A program made the translations under genes and the position numbers. Positions 33,201 through 43,000 of a stretch of DNA of 64,000 nt are shown piece after piece (within the stretch, counting starts at the first letter, position 1; every line of letters starts with the position of its first letter). Below the pieces are notes generated by a model, which was given only the letters and a program-made list of their open reading frames with translations, did not search any database and was not told the origin of the DNA. This stretch comes from Spinacia oleracea. Taxonomy: Eukaryota; Streptophyta; Magnoliopsida; Caryophyllales; Amaranthaceae. The stretch spans positions 3,410,001-3,474,000 of the forward strand of contig NC_079490.1 in NCBI RefSeq assembly GCF_020520425.1. Reading direction: 5' to 3'.

Positions 33201-34582
33201 CCGTGTTAGCGGCCGCCGGCGGTGCTCCCATTGATACAGCAGCAGCGCATCACCATCCAGTGCCACCACCGCCGCCTCCAACTTGTCTTCTTCTCCCAGT
33301 TGATAAAAATTGAAAAAACGTTCGGCTCTAAGTATCCACCCATCAGGATTTATCCCTTCAAACACCGGTAAGTCGAGCTTCTTCATTCTCCAGTTTGAAA
33401 GCCCGCCTTCAGAGTGGTCGGAGTGGTTCGCAGTTCCCTCCGTTTCTCCTTCCTGGCGCCGTGCGATTTCAGCCCGCAATTGCTCGGTGGTTTGTTCTAA
33501 CCCCCGACTAAACTGAGCTGCTAGTCGACTCTCCAGCGCTGCCATGGCTTGGGTGATCTCCTGCGCTATTCTGGAATTGAGCCCAGAAATTTCCGACTCC
33601 ATTTGCTCCAACCGCTGTGAGTTACTCGCCGGTGCCATTTCCCGTCACTGGATCGGAACAGCTCTGATACCAAAAATGCTAGGAATTAGGTCAGTTGCGA
33701 GAAATTACAGAGGTTAGCAAGAGGAATTAGCAGTAACCAGATATGAAGTATTAATGATCAGTGTAATCAATCAATACAACTCACCTTCTTTCGAGAGGAA
33801 GGCAACTCTCCAAGAGAATACTCTTCTTACTACAATTTTCTGAATGACTGACTACGCTATTCATCCCCCCTTATAAAGAGATTCTACCCTTCCTGTGTAA
33901 CAGAATTGTATTGGGATTATAACCCCTAACAAACTCAACAGACAATAGAGAAATACTAAAGTGCCCTTCCTGCCCTTCTAGACTTATTAGTTTAATTATT
34001 CTGCTGGCTGGCTTAATTATTCTGTTGCTTCCTTCCTCTTCTGCGTGCGTAGGTAAACCTGATGGGTGGCCTATTTGGGTTCCTTGCAGATACTTCGTGA
34101 AGGAACTTTTTATTAGCTGATCTTCATTTCCTTTTATTTAGATTTGATAATGGGAGACATTGAACATTACATCATATAACAGAAATCAAGCAAACCTATC
34201 AAGCAGTTTTATAATATCTTCACTTTTTCAAGAACTATTATTAAGGCTTATTCACAGAAGTGATGAACTGATTATCTTTTCCCTTCACGTCTTTCATATG
34301 TTTGATCACAGAGCTGTTCTGGAAATAGTTTACAGCTTTAGCTGCATAAAATATCAAGTAATACTTCAGTCATAGCACATAGTAGACTGGCACTGAAGTG
34401 CGCGAAAGTATAAATCTAAAATGGTAAAGAAGACACAGAACCATCTCAAAGGAAATCTAAACAGAATAGTATGATAATAATAGGTACACCAAGTACTTAT
34501 TAGACTCACAAACTATAAGAGGTACAGCAACGTGCATCCTTCTGACATCCTCATCAGATTGCATAATCTTTTTAATTCGAGA
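26721..34582 (-). pseudogene. NC2-alpha (Dr1-associated corepressor)-like gene in scattered exons
   Basis: Exon-like pieces in minus-strand order: 34582-34510 (acceptor CTGTAACAG, codes SRIKKIMQSDEDVRRMHVAV, donor GTGAGT), the start of an NC2-alpha/NF-YC-type histone fold; 34341 onward (acceptor TATGCAG, completes S then KAVNYFQ, weakly matching KALELF); 28360-28289; 28199-28153 (DYQGDEGGEESNRIKL); 26972-26721 (ASAWNFDLNVDSDADGKAA to ANFNQQIGDDENYDEE and stop), like the acidic tail of plant NC2-alpha. NC2-alpha pairs with Dr1 to repress TATA-binding protein in the nucleus. The rest of the histone fold was not found, a first exon is unclear, and the last two pieces do not join in phase. I therefore favour a decayed copy. 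A chromovirus lies between the second and third pieces. Confidence 0.5.
28704..34088 (-). mobile_element. Ty3/Gypsy chromovirus LTR retrotransposon (fossil)
   Basis: Two 412-bp LTRs (28704-29115 and 33677-34088, TG...CA) differ at about one visible position, so the insertion is young. A 5-bp target duplication GATAC flanks it (28699-28703, 34089-34093). Next to the right (5') LTR is a primer site TGGTATCAGAGC, complementary to initiator Met tRNA. Parts in element order: gag with a C-terminal zinc-knuckle-like stretch (about 33.6-32.6 kb), aspartic protease (about 32.5-32.2), reverse transcriptase (about 32.0-31.3), RNase H (about 30.9-30.6), integrase (about 30.4-29.5) and a chromodomain-like end (about 29.2-29.1). 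The short LTRs and 5.4-kb length suit the Reina group, though that is inference. Coding is broken, with roughly three breaks. Confidence 0.93.
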
Positions 34583-35192
34583 CTGTTACAGGAAAATAAA
34601 ATGAGCACAACACAGCCTAACAAATAGGATCCTAGCTAACTGCATCATATCCCATATGATGATTAAAGAACATGAAACTATAGAAAACAGATCATTGATA
34701 AAGAAGGCAATATTCATCAAATTTTAAGGAGGTGAATGGCTAAATATAAATTGTTAAAGGACAAAGTAGCAAAGCAGAAGACATTCGGCAGGCAAGGATG
34801 GTCCTCTTCATTACCTTAATTCACACAACATCACCTTCCACTATCATTTAAATAAAAGTGTATTGCAGGAAACAGTTTAATTGAAAGAATCCAGTACTAC
34901 TTAAAACATATTACAAGGCATAGTGTAAATCGAATAACTATGAAATTTGAACACATGTCCAAGTCCGGCAACTAACCTTGTTTCTCGCCTGTTAGTAAAC
35001 TCAGGTATTCCAGAAGCCATAATACTAACGCAAGGGAAGTTCCCTTAGCATTCACATTCTGGTACCCACCCCCAACCCACAAAAAAAAAAAAAAAAAACC
35101 TGCTTTTCTCTTTCTCTCTCTGTTTACTTTTATGTCTTTGTTGTCCCTTTTCTCTTTTTTTCTCTTCAAGTACTATTTTGCAGTAGAACCAT
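34094..35192. other. Region between the chromovirus and the PPR gene
   Basis: It contains the two histone-fold-like exon pieces of the NC2-alpha-like locus (34341 and 34582-34510). A poly-A run near 35078-35097 and CT-rich DNA precede the PPR stop codon. A candidate NC2-alpha first exon (34975-35019, ATGGCTTCTGGAATACC..., donor AAG/GTTAGT) does not join in phase and is not called. Confidence 0.4.
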
Positions 35193-36674
35193 TCATTCCA
35201 CAGCCTTCTCTATTCCTGAACCAGCAAAGTTTCTGATGTTATGCAGCCTATCTACCAATCTGTTGTAGGAGGCAATATCAGGAATATAGTCTTTGTCCAG
35301 CATCTCCTGAATCAGGTGCTCACCTTCTTTCGCTTTACCTTCCCTCGTGTAACCAGCAACTAATATGTTGTAGGTCACAACATCAGCATCTAAACCTTTG
35401 CTGGAAGCCAAATACCTCAATCTATCAGCTTCAATAGTTCTTCCCACACGAGTAGCATCTTGAAGAAGACAATTAAAAGTCACACTATCTAACAGAATAC
35501 CCTCTTTTAGCATCTTATCCACAAACTTCAATGCGTCTTCTATGTATCCAGATGTCCTCAGACCTTCTACCAAAGTACTACAAGCAATAACACCAGGAAT
35601 TTTCCCTGTTTTCCACATCTCCTCCATGACCTCTAATGCTCGACCTGCATTTGATCCACTGCAAAGGTGCTCAACAAGATCAGAGCAATCAAACCCATCA
35701 GGTAAAACTCCTTTCCTTGAGAAATCAATCAACAGCTCAGATGCCCTCAACTTTTTCCCCTCCTTGCAAAGTCCATCCACCAAAATCTCGCAAGTTACAG
35801 TCGAAATTTGACACCCCAGCTCAATCATTTCATATGCCATGGCAACCCCTTCCTCAAAATTTCTCTCCCTAAAAAACCCTTTTATCAAAGTATTAAAACT
35901 AACCACATTGGGCTCGCAACTCTTAGCTCGCATTTCCTTAAACAACTCTAAAGCTGAACCAAAATGTTTACTCTTACAATAGCTGCTAATCAATATATTG
36001 AAAGTAAACACATCAGGCTTAACTCTATCCAGAATAAGTTGATCATACAAACGCATCGCCTTATCATGTTGGCCATTCTTGACAAACCCGTGGATCAAAA
36101 TGTTATAAACAGCAACACTAGGCCTCCCATCAATCAATTTCCGCATAGTATCAAAGGCAAGTGACGCATCATCCAATCTCCCAACTCTGCAATAAGAATT
36201 TATGGCGAATCTAAATATTGGTTCAATCCTTGGGCAACAAAAGATCCCGTCAGAGCACGGGCATGGTTTAGAAGGTATAATATCAAGGACAACTACTCCG
36301 AGGGCATCAAAGCGGTCAGAAACAGCAAGGGTTCTAACAATCCATTCATAAGTATGGTGGTCATGGCGATAGGAATCAATGGTACTGGCCCACTGGAATA
36401 TATGGAAATCAAGGTGAGTGAACTTCGGGTGGTAATGCAGCTTATTCTTCAGGAAATGAAGAAGAGATTCCGGGGTAATTGGAGATTTAAGGTGGAATTT
36501 GAGGAAGGTTAAGAGTTGGGATTGCGTTGTTGATGACGTGAGAGAAAGTGTGGGTAACGGGGTGGGAAATGTTGCTTCACGAAAAGGAGTCGGGGGTAAG
36601 CTTGTAGCAGGTGTTATTTGTTGAAGGGGCTTCAACTTAGGTGCTGCTATCATCTTCCTCATTGAAGCTCTCAT
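35193..36674 (-). CDS. P-class pentatricopeptide repeat protein
   Basis: A single uninterrupted exon of 493 residues. The N-terminus is basic and Ser/Thr/Pro-rich (MRASMRKMIAAPKLKPLQQI), consistent with organelle targeting, more likely mitochondrial. From about residue 180 there are roughly nine 35-residue PPR units, each with the VxYNxLIxGxxKxG pattern: SVAVYNILIHGFVKNGQ, DVFTFNILISSYCKSK, NVVSFNTLIKGFFRE, STVTCEILVDGLCKEGK, DSVTFNCLLQDATRVGR and DVVTYNILVAGYTREGK among them. No E or DYW extension follows, so it is P-class. Such proteins bind organellar RNA and act in its stabilisation, splicing or translation. A Met six codons in (MIAAP) is an alternative start. The frame is intact. Confidence 0.9.
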   Translation of the reverse strand: MRASMRKMIAAPKLKPLQQITPATSLPPTPFREATFPTPLPTLSLTSSTTQSQLLTFLKFHLKSPITPESLLHFLKNKLHYHPKFTHLDFHIFQWASTIDSYRHDHHTYEWIVRTLAVSDRFDALGVVVLDIIPSKPCPCSDGIFCCPRIEPIFRFAINSYCRVGRLDDASLAFDTMRKLIDGRPSVAVYNILIHGFVKNGQHDKAMRLYDQLILDRVKPDVFTFNILISSYCKSKHFGSALELFKEMRAKSCEPNVVSFNTLIKGFFRERNFEEGVAMAYEMIELGCQISTVTCEILVDGLCKEGKKLRASELLIDFSRKGVLPDGFDCSDLVEHLCSGSNAGRALEVMEEMWKTGKIPGVIACSTLVEGLRTSGYIEDALKFVDKMLKEGILLDSVTFNCLLQDATRVGRTIEADRLRYLASSKGLDADVVTYNILVAGYTREGKAKEGEHLIQEMLDKDYIPDIASYNRLVDRLHNIRNFAGSGIEKAVE

Positions 36675-37380
36675 TGTTAACTAGGTAATAATTCTTCCAA
36701 TTATATCCTAAGACAATCACCAAATTTTCAGAATTCGCCCTTCTGATCTTTAGCAAAGTTCCTCCTTTTGAATCCTAATGAAAAAATTGTTGATGCAAAA
36801 CATCATCTCACTTAATATCAATGCATAAAGACAGATTGCCATCCATTACCCAGAAGAAAACATATGTTCTTATCAAACAACATTGCAAATTGCAACTGCA
36901 ATTGCAAACTGAAAAGGACAACATATTGAATTCTGGAATCTCAAAATGAGTCCATGCTGCAAAAGCCTAATTACATTAACGCTTTGCCGATGTCAAGTAG
37001 CTAATATTGAATTATTGGGGGCGGTACCCGCCTACCCAGAATCTTTACATCAGTGTGATTCAATGCTCCGTGTTGCTCCAAAAATCCCCTATACTTTACA
37101 TTTTTAAGAATTGCTCAACAAATTGTTCAATAGTTACTTCTTAAACTAAATCAAATATTCAATTTGCAATTTTCATCATAAACATAACCGAATTCTAACT
37201 GTAAATCCACATTCCATATCATCCTTTCATTGTGATTAGACTCAAAAATTGAAAAAATATAACTATTCACAGAAATTCCAGGAAAAAATATCACTTAAAT
37301 AGAGGAGGAGAGAGAATATAGTACCTCGGCGGCGGCGGCGGTGGCGGCAATGGTGGTGGGAAATTATTGAGAAATCTTTT
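36675..37380 (-). promoter_or_regulatory. Possible PPR gene leader exon and intron
   Basis: On the minus strand a CGCC-rich stretch (37360-37325) ends CCGCCGAG/GTACTA, a donor. An acceptor ATTACCTAG at 36681 lies six bases before the ATG. This suggests a leader intron of about 644 bases, common in plant genes, but only signals support it. Confidence 0.35.
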
Positions 37381-38691
37381 TTGATTTCGCCATGTTATAT
37401 TTTGGGTCTGTTTGGTGGGTGTCGGGAATAAAATCACACGGTTTATTTTATTTTATTTTATTTCCTCAAATATTTTTGTCGCGTTTGTTTATGTTCGTGA
37501 ACAAACTGAACTATTTACGTTCATAATCGAGCTTGTTACAGCATTTAAGACTTTCTCCTAATAGTCTTTCAAAGTTTTAGACCTTTAGAGCTTAGACTTT
37601 AAACTCGCCTTATTGATCTTACTTACTTGAATAAGTAAGGATAGGAGTTTCGCTTAGGACTCAAACTTATATTTATACTCCATCGCCAAATTTCAAAGTC
37701 TTAGCCTAGGTATGTAGTCGCTTATTAGAAGCTTTTGTTTACTCGCTAAAGCTCTTGGAGCTTTTGGAAAGGTAATTCCTATTTGCTTACTTGGATACAA
37801 GTATGGGAAGGAAACAGTTTGAGCCTATGCCTTACTAGGTGATGACATAGTCATTGCTGACAGTAAGGTTGCTGCTGAATACCGTGGTATTATAGGTAAA
37901 CTTGGAAGTCAAGCTAGCAGCGTAGTCGCCGACAGAGAAAGAGAAGACCAGATCTTATTATAGATAAAAGTTATATTTTGGCTTTTAACATTTAAAAAAA
38001 TATATTATTCAATAAAAGTATTTTTGAATTTAAATTGCTAATTTTTACATATTTTAAATTGTTTTCTAAAATGGTTAAAATGCAAAACTCGTTTATTAAC
38101 TCGTATCGATTAATAAACGAGGTGTTCACGAACTCAAAATCTCTTAAATAAACCGAGCTTAGAAAAAATTTTGAGCTTGGCTAAAAACTCGAGCTCGCCT
38201 AAATTAAATGAACATAAACGTAAACATGGTAGTACTCAGTTCGACTCGACTAATTTATACCCCTATAAATATACATAGTCGTTGATGCATTACGATTCAC
38301 GAACATGCAATATTGACTGCACGTGAGATTCACCCTTAATGGCATATATTTTCGTAATAATATCATCAATTATTTACGAAAATGTCATTTGCTTGTGAAA
38401 ATTTTCTCAATCATCGATATTCACCTGGAAAACCTCCTAATTGGCCATTGTAGCAATGGCTCAGTGTAGCCTTTTACTGTAAATTGGCCCAAAAAAACAA
38501 ACAGGAAAATAAGTACTTCCTCTTCTTCAGAATACTTGTAGCAAATTGACTGACACAATTGTTATTGCACTCGTATGTACGTACATTTTTGCAATTATCT
38601 ATTGGTGAAAACTAAAAAAAATGATATTTGAAAAATATACATTAATAATAATCTAACATCATATTACACAAAACATTTAATTTTTATATAC
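37381..38691. other. Repeat-derived intergenic DNA with hAT-like remnants
   Basis: No gene is seen. Words such as TATGTTCGTGAACAAACTGA (37480-37510) and CTCGAGCTCGCC...AATTTATACCCCTA (38185-38268) are in the style of hAT-type dispersed repeats centred on GAGCTCG. The left boundary is not resolved, and 37550-37970 appears to be a nested non-coding insertion. Confidence 0.35.
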
Positions 38692-38735
38692 TAGTGTTTC
38701 TTGACCACGCGCTACGCACGTTGTTTTCTAAGACA
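38692..38735 (-). mobile_element. Helitron-like 3' end
   Basis: The minus strand reads AACGTGCGTAGCGCGTGG (imperfect hairpin), then TCAAGAAACACTAG, then T. This matches the hairpin-plus-CTAG style of Helitron 3' ends. The partner 5' end was not located. Confidence 0.45.
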
Positions 38736-39073
38736 ATAGGTTTTTTGTTGAAATGTATAAATTATTATTATTGCAACAGCCGGATAGTTTCGTAGGTCCA
38801 CTAGTTCGGAGGTTCAAAAGTCCGGTTGATCCTGAATCGGAGGCTAGCAAATCGGACTCGGATTGGGACTCTAGTATTGGGTCTTTTATTAATCGGGTCG
38901 GATGGAGATCTTGTTAGGTCCGATCCATTGCCACACATAGTGGCAAGGGAGGTGTCTAAATAGAGAGCTAAATTGTAATTGGAGTGTGTAAGGGGCAAAT
39001 CAAAACAATACATTTTTCTGAATTTAACTAAACTTATCTGAAATTAACTGAATTTATCAGAATTTATTTTGTA

Positions 39074-39332
39074 CTTCCTCCGTCTTTTAATACTCGCAAC
39101 GTTTGGACTTTTGTCACTATTCATATAATCTACTTTGACTATTCGTAGTGTTTTTTATATAAGATAAAACATAGTCATGTGGGATCTTGTTAGATTCGTC
39201 TCAATGTGTATTTTCAAAATATCAATTTTTTATAATTTTTGCATAAGGAGAATTTAAGATATAAATGATCAAAGTTGTGCATCGGCATGCGTGAAACTAA
39301 CAAACGTTGCGAGTATTAAAAGACGGAGGAAG
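39074..39332. mobile_element. Stowaway-like MITE
   Basis: CTTCCTCCGTCTTTTAATAC at the left and the complementary GTATTAAAAGACGGAGGAAG at the right, with TA flanks. Sister of 21520-21780. Confidence 0.9.
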
Positions 39333-39388
39333 TATGAAATAACTCAAAAAAAGTCGAATAGAACCGAGCCTCACATGGTTAAATATTA

Positions 39389-39741
39389 GGAAAATTTGGT
39401 AATATTAATCCAACCTTTGACCGATTTTCTTTTATTAAGCCCACCTACGACATATTTTTTAATAATCCCACCTTTATTACCTAACAACTTTTATTGGGCC
39501 CAACAAGTCATAAAACTGTTGTAAGCGACATTATTTCTCTACATGGCAGTACTCTCTCTCGATATATTCAGTCATCATCATCAATTCATCACCATCTCGT
39601 TGACTTTTTCGCCGATTACCGGCCACTTAGGCCCAATAAAAGTCGTCGGGTAGTAAAGGTGGGATTATTAAAAAATATGTCGTAGGTGGGATTAATAAAA
39701 GAAAATCGGCCAAAGGTTGGATTAATATTACCAAATTTTCC
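39389..39741. mobile_element. Foldback MULE-type MITE
   Basis: Near-perfect inverted arms of over 90 bp (GGAAAATTTGGTAATATTAA... mirrored by ...TTAATATTACCAAATTTTCC) are flanked by a perfect 9-bp duplication TAAATATTA (39380-39388, 39742-39750). There is no transposase. The short open frame inside it is not a gene. Confidence 0.9.
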
Positions 39742-39750
39742 TAAATATTA

Positions 39751-40057
39751 ATCAACCTTAGTGTGTGAATAGTAGAAAGTCAAACTGTTGCAAATAGACG
39801 GGAGTTAACCAATGAGAGAGGGCCAAGTGCAGCCCCTTTTCCGTAAAAACGGCTTTTGGCCCCTTCTCGTCAATCAACACCATAAATGATTCTTGTCTGA
39901 AACCAGAGATTTATTCCAAAGAGCGTAAGAAAACAAAACATCATATTCAGCAAATCCTATTAATTTCACAGTCAATCATCAATTCTCTTCTCAATCAATC
40001 CACAATTAACAGTTGCTGGGGTGTTGACTGTTCGAGTAAGAGAGAGAAAGAGAAAAC
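39751..40057 (+). promoter_or_regulatory. AHP promoter and 5' leader
   Basis: Immediately upstream of the AHP start. Bases 39930-40057 look like a CT/CAAT-rich leader with AGAGAGAGAAAGAGAAAAC directly before the ATG. No clear TATA box was picked out. Confidence 0.4.
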
Positions 40058-43000
40058 ATGGATGTCGTGCAGATGTTACAGAGGCAATTCATCGACTACA
40101 TGAACTCTTTGTACAGTGAGGTAAAATCCCAAATCAAATTCTGGGTTTTAGTCAATTATTTTTATTCATTTGAGTTTTTAATCTGAGTATTTTTAGGTCT
40201 AATTTTGTTTGTTTTTTTTGGTGATTTGGGCAGTATTATTTGGATGATCAGTTCAACCAATTGCAGAAATTAGCGGATGAGAGTAGCCCAGATTTTGTTA
40301 TTGAAGTTGTAACCCTTTTCTTTCAAGATTCTGAAAAGCTCCTTGAAAATCTGAGCAAAGCTCTGTGAGTTTATTTTTTCTGGGTATTTTTTTTTTCAAT
40401 TTTTGGTGGGTTTTTTTAAACTTTATTTTTGCTTAATTTATGTAATTATAAAATGGATATTTTTTTTGTTTTTACAGTGAGCAACCAGTTGTGGATTTCA
40501 ATCAAGTGGCAAATCATGCTCATCAGTTTAAGGGGAGTAGTTCTAGGTATTTCCTGTCTATTAATCTTGAACTTTGTACATTTCTAGGGTTCTATATTTT
40601 TTTTGGGCTTTGAATCTGTATTTTGAATCAAAATTGATCCAACTTTATTTGTTGTTGAATTAAAACTGATACAACTTCATTTTTTACTTGATCTTGTGTT
40701 TGATCTGCACATATGGAATAACTGTTTAATTTTGATGTCAAAATTTGTAATTCTGAGGGTTAATACAGCTTTTATCGCTTGCCCCGGGTTGGGGGGAGGA
40801 TTTTTTAAAATTAGCAGACTGTGATCGTATTTTTGCTGTATAGTTGAATTGTTTAAATTCCCATATTTGAGGGTGGTTTTCTTTGATGTATTTGGCAGCA
40901 TCGGTGCACATAGGGTCAAAAACCAATGCGTTAAGTTCCGAGCTTATTGCGAGGAGAAAAATCGTGAAGGGTAAGATGTCTACTAATATACTTAGACTCA
41001 TTTCCCCTCCCTCTTTTTGGTGTTTAAAATGTCATTTTTACTTTTATATTTTATCTAGGCGTAGTGTTTATATATATGTTCTTGGTATGGTATGTTTAGC
41101 AAATGTTCCACTCTTACGCTGATGTATAGAAAGTGTTACAAGGACTTCATTGTATCTTACTTCTATTCTGTCCTTTCTGACCTGATGTTGGTAGTTGGCT
41201 GACTGGATTAGGCGGGATAGACTGATCATCGCTTCCTTCAGCTGACATTTTGTTCTTCTTTCTCAATTAAGTGATTGTGATGCCTTAAATATTCAGTAAG
41301 AATACTTGTTAGATTTCTAGGGTTAGTCAGTTTTCCTCATCTCATATAGTTATCTTATCTTAAAAAATGCGTTGGTTCAATAACTTTTACTTCAAGAGAC
41401 ATGATCTAAAGTTGATTAAGATAAAAAGAAAACTTAGGCTGCTGATGGTTTCATCAACTGAGATGCTGGAATGAAGTATTTGGAAATGAGGATGATTTGT
41501 CGTTAACTTCACTCTACGAGATGTTAGGGTCTAGAGAGAACTTGTAATCAAGGGCGTAGCTATGGGGAAGGTAGGGGAAGCCGCCCCCACGAGATCAGGA
41601 AAAAGAAGTATATAGTTTTTCTTTCAACTTGTATACAGTGTAGTATGGCTCGGTGGTTGCGGATTGTTGAAAATAGTGCTCTGGAAGATGTACCCAACCT
41701 CCCATATTTGAATCCTAGTTGCCCCAACATTAATGATTTTTTTGTCTTTGTTTCTTATTAGTTATTACACTATTTTCTGTTTACACTCTCATTTTGTTTT
41801 TATTGTTTCTTCTTTTATCTTAAAATTTTAAAAAATCTTTAGCCAAAACATGTGTATAACATGCTTTTGAGTACATAACATATTTATCTTTTGGGGTAAA
41901 TGATGAATTAACCAAAATAGTAGAGTACAAGCTACACAGCATACAAACGAAAGAGGGGAACAATCCAAAGTTAACAGCCTTTCTAAGAAGGCCCTTAACC
42001 CCAAAAACTAAAATAATCACAACTCTAAAATATAGGATCTTACTGAATTCCAGTTTATTCAATTTCTCACATGTAGCTAGCCTTTTATGGGCAGTTACCT
42101 AGCTAATAAACACACACTTTGGAGGAGCCAGATTGTTACATATGAATTTGTTCCATGGTTCTTGTATACTTGCACCTCGAAGCCTGTTATACATCTGTTT
42201 TATAGAGAAATGATCATTATGCATGAGGTTGACAGCCTGTGGTGTTTGAGAAATGTAAACAACAGCTCCAAATACCTTTTTAATCATCCATGAAGCCTGA
42301 TTAGGGATAGGCATTTGAAGTACCGATTTTGTCTTCACATAGTAGGTATGGATCCATTTGATCCACATTTTGTCCTTCTTCATTTTGTCCGCCATTTACA
42401 CATAGTAAATGGCGGCTTGTCTCAACAAGCAGCCGGTCTGAATTCTCTAGTAGAAGATGTATTGGGCACTTTAGAAATTAAAGAAACATCTGTGCAATTT
42501 ACCGGCTCAGGCATCTTAATGTGAATGAAGAAGTCCTGCACTGCAATAGTTATGCTTGTTCCTATTCTGCCCCATGTCTTCTGAAAGAAATAAGCCATTA
42601 TAACTATCAATTCCAGAATGATGGTTCTATCTACCATTGGGAGTTCCAAGGCACCAGATCCTATTATTTCCCATAGAAGTCCATAACTTCATCCTTGATA
42701 AAATTATGAGAATTAAGCCTGGTTTCATCTTCTTTAATGAGAAGCGTAATTGCATTTTCCCCTTGTCTTTCTTCAGCGTATGCATGGAAGTAATTGGTTT
42801 TTGAATCACCCAATGGTATCCATTTCTGCCCTCGACTTCTGCTACCAAACTTTCTCCTCAGTATTGCTCCGTTTTCTCCAAATCAACGAGGAGTTGGTTT
42901 TCTCTGTCAGCTAATTGAAAGTTCTGGACATCTGTAGATAGGTTTCTTTGGGTTTTCTCTAGTTCAATTCTGATTCTCTGGATCCTCTACGCAATACCCT

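Noticed and set aside
28898-33640. Plus-strand open frames within the chromovirus
   Set aside because: They are shadows of the minus-strand gag-pol region; codon pattern and homology are on the minus strand.
39494-39685. 63-codon open frame
   Set aside because: It lies wholly inside the foldback MULE and spans one arm; not conserved as coding.
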